Of a stretch of 64,000 nt of DNA, positions 10,971-21,829 are shown one piece after another. Within the stretch, counting starts at the first letter, position 1. Every line of letters starts with the position of its first letter. The notes below the pieces were generated by a model. The model was not told the DNA's origin. It was given only the letters and a program-made list of their open reading frames with translations, and did not search any database. The position numbers and the translations under genes were made by a program. The stretch spans positions 5,038,001-5,102,000 of the forward strand of contig JAVHKY010000023.1 of NCBI GenBank assembly GCA_035079385.1, read 5' to 3'. This DNA is from Aspidiotus rigidus. Its lineage: Eukaryota > Arthropoda > Insecta > Hemiptera > Diaspididae.

Positions 10971-12539
10971 ACTTAGAAAAATTTCGACCCTCGAGCCATA
11001 TATGATAGGAGAGGGACTTAGAAAAATTTCGACTCTCGAGCTATATATGATAGGAGGGGGACTTAGAAAAAATTTCGACTCTCGAGCTATAGATGATAGG
11101 AGGGGAACTTAGAAAAATTTCGACTCTCGAGCTATAGATGATAGGAGGGGGACTTAGAAAAATTTCGACTCTCGAGCTATATATGATAGGAGGGGGACTT
11201 AGAAAAATTTCGACTCTCGAGCTATATATGATAGAAGGGGGACTTAGAAAAATTTCGACTCTCGAGCCATATATGATAGGAGAGGGACTTAGAAAAATTT
11301 CGACTCTCGAGCTATATATGATAGAAGGGGGACTTAGAAAAATTTCGACTCTCGAGCTATATATGATAGGAGGGGGACTTGGAAAAATTTCGACTCTCGA
11401 GCTATAGATGATAGGAGAGGGACTTAGAAAAATTTCGACTCTCGAGCTATATATGATAGAAGGGGGACTTAGAAAAATTTCGACTCTCGAGCTATATATG
11501 ATAGGAGGGGGACTTGGAAAAATTTCGACTCTCGAGCTATATATGATAGAAGGGGGACTTAGAAAAATTTCGACTCTCGAGCTATATATGATAGAAGGGG
11601 CACTTAGAAAAATTTCGACTCTCGAGCTATATATGATAGGAGGGGGACTTAGAAAAATTTCGACTCTCGAGCTATATATGATAGGAGGGGGACTTAGAAA
11701 AATTTCGACTCTCGAGCTATATATGATAGGAGAGGGACTTAGAAAAATTTCGACTCTCGAGCTATATATGATAGGAGGGGGACTTAGAAAAATTTCGACT
11801 CTCGAGCTATATATGATAGGAGGGGGACTTAGAAAAATTTCGACTCTCGAGCTATATATGATAGAAGGGGGACTTAGAAAAATTTCGACTCTCGAGCTAT
11901 ATATGATAGGAGGGGGACTTAGAAAAATTTCGACTCTCGAGCTATATATGATAGAAGGGGGACTTAGAAAAATTTCGACTCTCGAGCTATATATGATAGA
12001 AGGGGGACTTGGAAAAATTTCGACTCTCGAGCTATATATGATAGGAGGGGGACTTGGAAAAATTTCGACTCTCGAGCTATATATGATAGGAGGGGGACTT
12101 AAAAAAATTTCGACTCTCGAGCTATATATGATAGGAGAGGGACTTAGAAAAATTTCGACTCTCGAGCTATATATGATAGGAGAGGGACTTAGAAAAATTT
12201 CGACTCTCGAGCTATATATGATAGGAGGGGGACTTAGAAAAATTTCGACTCTCGAGCTATATATGATAGGAGGGGGACTTAGAAAAATTTCGACTCTCGA
12301 GCTCTATATTATAGGAGGGGGACTTAGAAAAATTTCGACTCTCGAGCTATATATGATAGGAGGGGGACTTAGAAAAAATTTCGACTCTCGAGCTATATAT
12401 GATAGAAGGGGGACTTGGAAAAATTTCGACTCTCGAGCTATATATGATAGGAGGGGGACTTAGAAAAAATTTCGACTCTCGAGCTATATATGATAGGAGA
12501 GGGACTTGGAAAAATTTCGACTGTCGAGCTATATATGAT
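10971..12539. repeat. 45-bp minisatellite, about 35 units
   Basis: The unit reads ACTTAGAAAAATTTCGACTC then TCGAGCTATATATGATAGG and AGGGGG, repeating every 45 bp with few substitutions (GGAGGG, GAAGGG or GGAGAG variants; one insertion near 12375). Because 45 is a multiple of three and the unit lacks stops in suitable frames, it translates as MIGGGLRKISTLELY repeats on the plus strand and as SPPPIIYSSRVEIFL repeats on the minus strand. Each unit carries one CTCGAG palindrome. The ORFs at 10810-11112, 11138-11407 and 11408-12463 are artefacts of this array. Confidence 0.95.
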
Positions 12540-13039
12540 CTAGGCTTCCTTGAATTTTCAATACCAAATCTCATTCGAATCATAAAACAGGTTCCCTGCG
12601 TTCCTTGTTTAACTTCGTTAAGGAAGCCGTCATTTTTTGTACGTACTTGAATGGTGTGCGTCAATTAGTCACTGTTAGGTTTGCTCTTGTAACGCGTTTA
12701 TAGACCGACGAATTCGTATGATGTACGGTTTAATGTGTGAATTAAGGAAGAACTTTTTCGTATATTTTATTCTAGTGTGAGCTACTTATCCTCAAAGTTG
12801 AGCAGAACTACCAAATATCTATCAATTTGGCCGAAGTATATCTGGAAATACCATTACCTTTTGAACTCGAACAATTTCGATTCATTTCAGTCATAACTAG
12901 AATTTACTGATGAATTCAAACAATTTTTTTTATTCTAGAATTAACTAGTCAAAACTAGTTCTGACTAAAGTCATTTGTGGCAACTAGTTTTGACTAGTGA
13001 ATTTTAGAATTTACTGATTTCGGGTTTTAACTGTAACAT

Positions 13040-15880
13040 GTATAATCATTTCAGCAAAATTCGTTAGATTGATTGCATATTGGGCGCGCCTTAGTCTAAT
13101 TGAGAGCGAATTAGGCATTTGTAAAGTTCGAGATTGGGTTTACTGTTACACAGCCTGTGCGGGGGTCGAAAACTCTTGACTGTTAGACTTTACTAAAGAA
13201 AAAAAAAATTATTGACTCAAAGCAGAAGAACCATGAAAAATTGGAACTCAAAAAATTTTGAGTAGGTACTCGGCAAATGGAAAATAAAATCATAATCCTC
13301 ACAATCGTTAATGTTGGGCTAATTAAAATTTTACAAACTCGTCATTTCCATCTTGCTTGTTATTCCTAAAATTCGAAAACAACGCGAATTCAATGTTTTT
13401 CATTCCTATTCAAAGGGCGACTGCCTGAACTCAGACTCCCGTAGAAATTTTATAGTTTCATGTCCCATTTTCCTATGACGGTTATTTTCATAGGAGGAGA
13501 GATACATTTTTCATTCTTCTATTATTGCAAACAAAAAGTTATTTATTTTATTGTTAGTTGTATCACGCCGATAGTTTGAAAAAAAAAAGTCGGTGAGCCT
13601 CCAAACCAAGAGAATCAACAATTTCGACGAGTAATACTTACATTTTTTTCCTGAAAATCATAATTTCTACGAAACACAATTATTCATAGTTTACTCTAAT
13701 GATGAAATTGAAAAAAAAAAAAAAAAACGGGTATTCGAACTACAATTAATCTAACGAAAAATAAAACCACGTGATTGAGTGCAATGCTATTTCTTCATCA
13801 CTATTTCAATTTAAGGATCCGATATTGTTCGCTCATCACATAGGTAGCGTCCGAAGACGGTTGAAAATTGTAATACATTTTCAACGTTGTTGAATGATGC
13901 TTGTTAAAAATACATCATCACGACTGAATCACGAACGTGTCGAAAAAGTCGCTAGAGTCTTTTCGACACTTTTTACTCCAAGAGTGGAAGTTTCTTCAAC
14001 CAAGTCAGAACATTGAATACTTTGTGAGAAATTGTTCGACAAATCGTGCATGGGTAGTAAAAAATTTTCAATGGACGAGGTCTTCAGTTCTTTTTCTGGA
14101 AAATTTGTGCAAATCCTTATCCGTGATGGCGTGCCAAAATCAAAATTTTTTGAAATACATTTTCGTCTATCAAGCTTAGAGCTAACTAGTTTCTTCTTCT
14201 GTAGACTTCGAAAAATTTATCTCGTTCCGTAATGAATACGAAATTTCAAAACCAAAAGTTGTGCAGAGAAAATGAAAAAAATTCAAACTCCGAGCACGAT
14301 CATAGATTTTGGAAAATTTTGATTATTTTACTCCAAAAAATTGAGCGTTTTGAATATTGCCCTAAATTATATTTATAAACGAATTTTTACGCACCTTAAC
14401 TAACAGCGAGATTCATGGAACCGTACTTTTTAAAATTTTTTTCAAGTAACGATTATCTTCTTTCAAGTTAAAACCTTATGGAAGTTCGGAAAGAAGAAAT
14501 TTCTATCATAGGGTCCGAACAAAAAAATTCTAACATACTGTTCAGGGGAAAAATTCCGACATTTTACAATGTGTGATCGAGTAATACTCATCACTTTTTC
14601 GCCTCGCGATTTTCAGAAATCGTGCGAAGAATACTCGCAATCGTTCAATTCAATTAATAAATTGGGCTTTTCGAGACGTCGACCGAAAAAAGGAAGTAAC
14701 TTATGATTTTCCAAATAGTTTGCGAATAGGTACAATGTTTATACACACAAATTGATATATCAAGGTTTTTTCGTGGTTGCTATAGACACAAATTCCATTA
14801 AAACATAAAATATACATGAACTCTGTTGCATTCACTTCTTCCTCTTTTCCTCTTCTTTTTTTTCTTTCTTCCTTTATTTTTTCACGGCTCTACATTCCCA
14901 AATATTACGAGTACGGTGTAACGTATTCGTTCGCGTATATGATCGATTTATACGATATTTCGACGAATCGTAGCCATCGATGATGGAACTTTTTGAATTT
15001 TATCGCGAACATATTTGACGATAATTTATTCAAAATACGCCACCAAAATATTTCCACTAAAAAGGTATGATAATTAATGCTATTATATTAAATTTCACGT
15101 CTAAGATTTACAAAAAAAAAAAAGAATATTCGATAACTTTTTTAGATTCTTCAATTATTGATAATAAGTAGTAATTATTGGCGAATTTTTATACGAAGGT
15201 TTTTAATTTTTTTTTTAAATTGTATTTGCACCGATTCACCCTCTTCGAAAAAAGGTCGTGAATAACCTCTGTTAATACGATTTAAGAACATGGATTATTT
15301 AGTAGATTCTTTCTTCAATACGGAAGCTGAGAAAGTATGCGAATTGTTTTCATTTTTTGAATTGTTAAGTAGGCAAGAGACATATTTCACATTTTTTTTT
15401 AATAATTAAGAATCACTGGAGTTTGAATGAAGTATGAGAGGGGAAGGGCAAGGAGGGAGAATCTTCTCGAGCTATGAAAATTTTGAACTTTTACGCCGCC
15501 GGTTTCTAGTCTCTTCGTCTCCCACTTATATAAGGGTTATTCGGAATCAAGGGCTTGACGTCGCGTCGTTAGTCTCACTGGATAGCTTTAGCTTTCCCCC
15601 CTTTTCATTATAATTATTCGGTTTGGGCTTCATCTCAAATTCGAGATTTTTCCTAGCCCCAAGGTCATACAGCCTAGCTTATGTACTGATAGAGGGTGGA
15701 GCTTCTCCGAGTGTACAGTATAGCTCAGGAGATGAACAGTGAATAAGTGGTTGAAAAACAAAAAGAGGACATTAAAGGTTTTCTCGCAAGAACGTGTTGG
15801 GTTTGGTATCCCTCTGTGGTAAGAACACATTACCCCCACCTTTGTCAGAACTCTCTTCAAGGCAGTAAAATTTAGTACTT
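13040..15880. other. Gene-free AT-rich stretch
   Basis: No exon with a protein family signature is visible on either strand. Poly(A) occurs at about 13711-13727. A single worn minisatellite-like unit (AATCTTCTCGAGCTATGAAAA) lies near 15460. The short overlapping ORFs at 13937-14232 show no domain. Confidence 0.45.
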
Positions 15881-15889
15881 TTTAGGTTT

Positions 15890-15990
15890 TTTCGATTTTT
15901 TTTTCATTTTATAGAGTAAATACATCAGTACAAAAATGATCTACGCACAATTTATAAGAAAAAAGTATTCTTGTGATTTTTCAATTAACC
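15890..15990. repeat. Direct repeat, copy 1 (copy 2 at about 19177-19256)
   Basis: ATCAGTACAAAAATGATCTA followed by CGCACAATTTATAAGAAAAA recurs almost unchanged at 19190-19256 in the same orientation. The two copies lie outside the arms of the 16734-19108 inverted-repeat structure. Confidence 0.7.
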
Positions 15991-16399
15991 CCAAAATTAG
16001 CCCGTTCGTTTTCTCTATTTTTTTAAAAAATATTTTCCACTTCTTTCTAATTTTCCAATTTCATCCTGAGGCAATCTTTTTTTATGAAGATAAATCTCTC
16101 TGCATATAACCGGAGAAGTACTTTAATTTTCGAACAGCTGACAGCTCTCAGAATATATCACCTTCACACATCGATTCTATCTTTGATAGATAGCGCTTAC
16201 TTTTTTCTCAGTGATTATCGCTGTAATGCTTTTTGATATGGATACTTTACATATGTCTTCCCCTCTCCTTTCTCGAGAGAGGCCAAGAGGGTGAAACGCT
16301 CTTCAAAATATGGTCTGTACACACTTTCTGACTCATAGTCTGAGAAAATTTCAGTTTACGGTTCATCCAGTCGATGGTTTTTAACCTTCCAATTTTATT

Positions 16400-16733
16400 A
16401 GGGAACCTGTTCCATATTTTTTTTTTTTAATTTCCCGTGCGCCGTCGCGTCCGGCCAAAAACTTGGAAAAATGTCCACACTCTCGAGCTATATTTTATAG
16501 GAGGAGGACTTTGAAAAATTTCGACTTGAGGGTCGTAATATATGATTTGAGGGAACTTATGATGTTTGAACCATTGGATATCTGGCTCATTGAAGGGGTT
16601 AAGCCGATTGGTGTATGAAGCATTGCATATCTCGTTACTTGGCGGGGCTATCCTAATGAGGGTCGTGTCATGTATCAGGTTTCAACCCATGGGACAGGTT
16701 CCCTATGTTCCTCGTTTAACATCGTTTAGTCTA
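16400..16733. mobile_element. CAGGGAACCTGTT-family element
   Basis: AGGGAACCTGTT (16400-16411) and ACAGGTTCCCT (16694-16704) are inverted ends. Next to the left end is GTGCGCCGTCGCGTCC, then a worn 45-bp unit (CACTCTCGAGCTATATTTTA). The tail CTCGTTTAACATCGTTTAGT abuts the inverted arm that begins at about 16734. Confidence 0.65.
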
Positions 16734-19108
16734 GGCAAACTAGACAATAAAAAAGAATTTTTTGGTAGAGAACGGGTGTTTGCTGAAATGTGTAGAGGAA
16801 GATATCGAGAAGTACCTAAAAAAACCCTCACTCCCTAAAGGCTGGGGAAAATTTTTTGTGGCACGTTTTAACCCCCCAAAATCAGTTTTTGGACTATTTC
16901 TCAAGAACTAAGCGTTTTACAAGAAAATGTTTCGAACAAAAGATGTTCCTCTTGAAATTTCAAATAAAATTATGTATAGAAAGTCCAGTTTAGACCGAAT
17001 AGTCAGCTCAAAAATTCCCTCGAAGTAATATAGTTTTCAAAATTTATACGAAATTCATCAAATTTTTGCTGATATCTCCGAAAAATCAACTTCTAGAAGA
17101 AAATGTATAGGAAAGAAATATTTTCTTTATAGTATTTCTTATAAAATAAGTTTACATTGAGCAAATGTAATACCTAATATCTTCTGTAGAACAAGCGGAA
17201 ATAGAGGAAATTTATTGTAGAATTAATTCTTATACTGTATTTAGCTATAAGAATTTTAGCTATCAAGACTTACAACAGGATAAAGATGGAATTATTCATC
17301 CATATCTGGTAGTACCTACTCGCATTTTTTGGGTATTCTTCTTTGTGTGATACTTACTCAGCAATATTTTTAGCAGATGTAATATCAAGCTGATTAGTCT
17401 GAAATTGTTGCAGCTTTTCGTTTTTTGCTTCTTGGGAAGTGTTATGAACTTTGATCGAAGCCATTCTTCTGGTATTGTTCCGCTGATGTAGATTCTGTTG
17501 TATAGTCTCGTCAGCTTTCCAATGCTGTGTTCATCGAACACTTTCAGTAATTCTGCTATCATTCCATCCGGTTCAGGGGCCTCCTTTCTTACTGGAGCGT
17601 TCCTTATGCGCTTTCTACTTTGGATTGAAGGATTGCTAGTCCTTCTTCTGCAGTTACTTCCACGGATTCTCTTTCATCTTCAAACAGTTTCTCAATATAC
17701 CTGGTCCATTCCACAACCAGACTGTTTTCCTCCACGATTATGTTTCCCTCTTGGTTTCTCATTGCGTAAGGTTTCTTTGGTCTGTAAATTCCGGCAGTTT
17801 CCTTCAGTTTCTTGTGTAGCTGATATTCGTCGTGTTTTTCTATTAGTTGTTCAATTTATTCACAAGATTTAAGATGAAATTCTTCTTTTGCTTTTTTTAC
17901 TGCCTTTTTGACCTTCCTCTGACTCTCTCTGTATTTTCGCTCATCCTTGTTCTTGTGTTTCCTGCTTTCGTCTACGTGTTCCAGAATTTCTTCTGTTATC
18001 CATGTGTTCTTCTTTTTTCGCTCCCTCTCAGCTCGCCCAGGACTTCTTCAGCCGATTGCGATATTATATTCTTCATCCGCGTACTAGTTTTTTCGACATC
18101 GTTATTTCCTATTTCCTGCTCGGAAATGCCTTGTAATTATGGCTTATATTTTCTCTTACCTTTCGTTTGACCTCTGGTTGTTGTAGTTTTAACGTATTTA
18201 TAAACTGTTTTGAGGCATTCTTAATTTTCTTCAATCGGTTTTAACCTTCGCCGCAAGAAGGATATGACCTGAGTTTATATCTGCACTAGGATACGTTTCC
18301 ACGACTTTTACCGAGTTTCTGAAACTCTTTTTGACCATTATGTAGTCTATTTGGTTTCTGACTATCAAATCTTTACTATCCGTCGGAGCTTTCCACGTAT
18401 ATAACCTTCTTTTTGGGAGCTGAAACCACGTATTGGTAATGATAAGTTGTTGTTCCTGACAAAATTGGATGAGGCGTTCACCGCGTTCGTTTTGTTCTCC
18501 TAAGCCAATAGGTCCGGCAATTGTTCCTGCCGAACCTCTTCCAACCTTAGCATTCATAACTCCAATCACAAAAGTGACATTGTGATTTTTGCAGGCTTTG
18601 AGAAGAATTCCTTCTTGTCACATTTTACAGCCACAAAAGATGGAGAAGCAAACAAAATGTGTGTAGAATAAACTTTATTTATAAGAAATACTATGAAGAA
18701 AATGTTTCCTTCCTATACATTTTCTTCTAGAAGTTGATTTTTCCGAGATATCGGCAAAAATTTGATAAATTTCGTCTAAATTTTGAAAACTATATTACTT
18801 CGAGGGAATTTTTGAGCTGACTATTCGGTCTAAACTGGACTGTCAATACATCATTTTGTTTGAAATTTCAAGAGGAACATCTTTCGTTCGAAACATTTTC
18901 TTGTAAAATGCTTAGTTCTTGAGAAATAGTCCAAAAATTGAATTTGGAAGGCCAAAACGTGCCACAAAAAATTTTCCCCAGTCTTTAGGGAGTGGGGTTT
19001 TTTTTAGGTACTTTTCGATACCTTCCTCTACACATTTCAGCAAACACCCGTTCTCTAACAAAAAATTATTTTTTAAGCTCTTTTTGTGTCTAATTTGACT
19101 AGACTAGT
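16734..19108. mobile_element. Composite element with arms of about 430 bp around an RTE remnant
   Basis: The left arm 16734-17157 is complementary to the right arm 18668-19108. Shared words include GAACGGGTGTTTGCTGAAAT, CCGAATAGTCAGCTCAAAAA, TTCTAGAAGAAAATGTATAG and their complements, with scattered substitutions and small indels. The RTE-like fragment lies between the arms. It could be a foldback-type DNA element that captured a LINE, or two inverted copies of one repeat that flank it. Confidence 0.75.
17290..18600 (-). mobile_element. RTE/BovB-type LINE remnant (endonuclease and RT fragments)
   Basis: 18569-18231 encodes an endonuclease segment (MNAKVG, GLGEQNERGERLIQFCQEQQ, RRLYTWKAP, RNQIDYIMV), typical of the EEP endonuclease of RTE-class elements, where N-K-G, TW.SP and the final R.QID motifs are conserved. 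17562-17296 encodes the start of the RT domain (GTIPEEWLRSKFITLPKK, NNFRLISL). The intervening sequence is frameshifted, so the element is dead and truncated at both ends. Confidence 0.8.
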
Positions 19109-19176
19109 TAAGGAAGTCATCATTTTGGCGCAAGGCAATTTACGATTTTTCAATTTTTCTTGAAAACTATGGAGTT

Positions 19177-19256
19177 TGGAAGGCATATTACCTCAGTACA
19201 AAAATCATCTACGCACAATTTATAAGAAAAAAGTATTTTTGTAGTCTTTCAATCAA
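19177..19256. repeat. Direct repeat, copy 2
   Basis: Copy of 15918-15990 (CTCAGTACAAAAATCATCTA, then CGCACAATTTATAAGAAAAA). Confidence 0.7.
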
Positions 19257-19269
19257 CGCGATAGAAATG

Positions 19270-19750
19270 GACTTAAGGCGCTGGCAAGATGGTGCTTGCC
19301 CGGCATCTATACAATATTTTATTATCATGTTGGTAGTAATGACAAGAGGGAGGAGACAATAGATCTAAAAAAGGGTAGGAATGGGTGAGACACGTCTGAG
19401 GCGAGTGAGGTTGATTTCAAATAAACTTAGAAAAAACGAAAACAAGTTGGTCTTCTAGACTTCCTCTAATCGAACTATATTCGTCCTGCGGAAATCATTC
19501 TCAGTCGCCTCAGATTTGTCTCACCCTTTCCTATCTGTCTATTTTCTCTCCCTTCCTACTAATACTGCCTACATGATAAAATAATACGTCGGTTCAACAC
19601 CTCTTTTCGTATTTCGCTCCTGAAAATATTCGCCTCTCACACTCTGTTTCTTTACGTCTTCCATCTGTCCTTCTGTAATATTTCGTAAATATCTGTGCTA
19701 TTCTTATTTTTACCCACTACTGCTACTGTAGTTTCCAACTCTGTCTCATT
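19270..19750. mobile_element. Head-to-head pair of LINE 3' fragments
   Basis: On the minus strand, 19430-19280 resembles the LINE segment at 8900-8700 (both contain GATAGGAGGGAGACAACA-like or GAGGGAGGAGACAATAGATC sequence). On the plus strand, 19440-19740 resembles 35900-36200 (CGAACTATATTCGTCCTGCG, CTCAGATTTGTCTCACCC). Two truncated copies therefore meet at about 19435 in inverted orientation. Confidence 0.5.
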
Positions 19751-19898
19751 TCCTACATGAATTTTCACGAACTCCCCTCCTACCCCGAGCAAATGACCCT
19801 GAGAGTAAAGTAGTTGGAAAGCTCTTAAGAAGAAAAGAAAAGTAAGTTTCTCCACTCCATGGAAGAAATATAGGCTATGTCTTCGGGCGTTCTATCAA

Positions 19899-19925
19899 TA
19901 TTTTTTTTTTTTTTTTTTTTTTTTT
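19899..19925. repeat. Poly(T) tract
   Basis: An uninterrupted T run of about 27 bases, possibly the poly(A) tail of a minus-strand retrotransposed sequence. Confidence 0.8.
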
Positions 19926-20084
19926 ACGAGCAATGCAGCTGCGCTAAGGCCTATTTGCTCGGCAGATAGTTCTGCTTTTACATAAACTTGGTATTTAACA
20001 AAGTAGAAAGGAAGGAAATGTGAAAACAAAATACATGTAAAAGAATTGAGATGAAATAAAAATATAAAGGAAAACAAAAATATT

Positions 20085-21815
20085 CTTTTTTTTTTTTTTT
20101 GGCGTCATTGTTTGGAGTTAAACGTGGTTGTAAAAGTCAGTAGATCGTAAGTAAGTTAGAGTTGAGTCAATTGTTTCGGAGTTGTTATTGAGAGTTTGTT
20201 GTATATTAATAGAAATGTTGAGGGAAGATCGGAGAGGTTGTAAAGTCGGGCAAGAGAAAAAGTGTTCAACTTTTAAATTGTCTTCGAGACAGTGTGGACA
20301 TGATGGTGGGCCAAGGTTTGCTAGAAGGTGAGTATGAGTAAGACGTGTGTGTCCTATTCTCAGTCGAGCTAAGATGACTTCCTCTCGTCTAGAATGTCTG
20401 TGGGATGAGGACCAAGAAGAGGGATTGGTTTTAATTTTTCTCAATTTGTTGTCAGTTAAATTTTTCCAAGAGGAAAGCCAAAGTTGGAAAATTAAGGAAG
20501 CGTAATATACTTTTAGGTCTTTTGCCGGTGAGAGAATAGGGTCCGTTATTTTAGGAAGAGATGTTGCTTGTTTGGCTGCTTTATCTACTGAGTCGTGAGG
20601 TGGGAAGTCAACGTGTCCAGGAATCCAAGCCAGAGTGATATGAGAGTTTATTAATTTCGTAGTGTGGAGAGCCAAAAATATACGTTGAATTAAGGGGTTA
20701 GTTGAGAAAGTATCCGCAATGGCTTGTAGAGACGAAGGTATTTTTGTTCCGGTAGTAGTTGCGCAATTTATGATATACAGGCAAGGATACCGTTTAATTC
20801 AGCTGTGTATACCGACGCTGAATTTCGTAGGTGGTATGCCTCCATTTCGCCACCAATGGAGAACGCGTAAGATGTTCTATGGCGATATTTTGAGCCATCT
20901 GTGAGACAAAGGGTATAACCTGCAAATTCGTCGATAAGTTTTGCTATATGTTTTCGATAAATTGAATTGCTGACTTTAGGAACTCCGTAAGGTCTAGTCT
21001 GATATCAGGAATGGAGAAGAGCCATGGGGGTAGCTGTCAGGATAGGTGGAAGGCTTGAAATTTTGAGATTACGAGCGAGAGAAGTTTCTAAGCAAGTATG
21101 GATATGTTTCGTTGGTTGACGATTAAAAATTGGATTAATTTCAGAGATTAAAGATTTGTAAACGGGGGAATTTGGAAATTGAGATATCGAAATAAGAAGA
21201 TTCGAAGAGAGGGTGGATCGGCGAACAGATAGAGGTGGTTCCGCTGCCTCGGCACACAGACTAAGACTAGGGCTCGTTCTGGATGCTCCCAAAATCAGCC
21301 TAAGAGATGAGGAATGGATTGCGTCCAAAAGAGCTAAAGACGATTTATTGGCGAGATTGTAGATAGGGGCTCCATAGTCCAGTTGTGATCGGATTAAACT
21401 TTTGTACAGATTTAGGAGTAATTTTCGGTTGCAACTCAGTCGAGGGTGAGAAAGATATTTTAGGGTATTCATCGAGCGTAAACATTTTGGTTTTAGTAAT
21501 TTGATGTGTGGAATCCAAGTTAGTTTTTGATCAAGTAAGAGTCCTAGAAATTTTATTGAATCAGTGGTTTTAATTGGAAAATTTTGAAGATAAAGTGAGG
21601 GAGTTGATGGAGGAGATTTCTTTTTTTATGGAAGATAATTAGGAATGTTTTGTTTTGGGAAAATTGGAAGCCGCGGTCAGATGACCAAGAGGAAATATTG
21701 TCCAAGGATTCTTGTAAGAGTCTGTGAGCCGTGATAGGATTTGAAGAGCGAAGCGAGATGCTGTAATCGTCGGCAAAAAGTCTTTGAGAAATTGGGAAGC
21801 TGGTTATCAATATAT
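20085..21815 (-). mobile_element. Jockey/I-group-like LINE, 5'-truncated, best preserved copy
   Basis: Read on the minus strand: the RT catalytic motif FADDYSI (21810-21553), then the thumb segment with RSQLDYGAPIYN and SLCAEAAEPPL (21472-21005), then the RNase H C-terminal part and tail (20675-20118) with VDKAAKQA, RLRIGHTRLTH and CPHC....VEHFFSCP. The plus-strand poly(T) at 20085-20100 marks the 3' poly(A) end. The frames are broken between segments, so it is inactive. The same family supplies the remnants at 1190-3560, 8600-9680, 34980-36250 and 58940-60080. Confidence 0.85.
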
Positions 21816-21829
21816 TGATCTTGATTTTA

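Larger units (their letters stand above)
10839..12631. mobile_element. CAGGGAACCTGTT-family element carrying the main minisatellite
   Basis: The left end is AACAGGGAACCTGTTTTATG (10839-10858). The right end, 12586-12598, is its inverted match (CATAAAACAGG followed by TTCCCTG), then the family tail TTAACTTCGTTAAGGAAGCC to about 12631. From left to right it holds a 7-bp GC-rich array, about 35 copies of a 45-bp unit, and the conserved TTGAATTTTCAATACCAAA tail. It is nested in the 3.1 kb element. Confidence 0.75.
9907..13039. mobile_element. 3.1 kb element with 108-bp terminal inverted repeats
   Basis: ATGTTACAGTTAAAACCCGA at 9907 has its inverted copy ending at 13039 (TCGGGTTTTAACTGTAACAT). 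The match continues inward for about 108 bp to TCTAGAAT (9907-10014 and 12932-13039), with very few differences. The repeats are dense in ACTAGT. No transposase can be read; the interior holds CCTCCGGAGG-rich DNA and a nested CAGGGAACCTGTT element with the main minisatellite. The target duplication is unclear; TGTAT beside both ends is a candidate. Confidence 0.8.

Noticed and set aside
11408..12463. 351-aa open frame of MIGGGLRKISTLELY repeats
   Set aside because: It is a direct translation of the 45-bp minisatellite; the opposite strand is also open, and there is no unique sequence or splice context.
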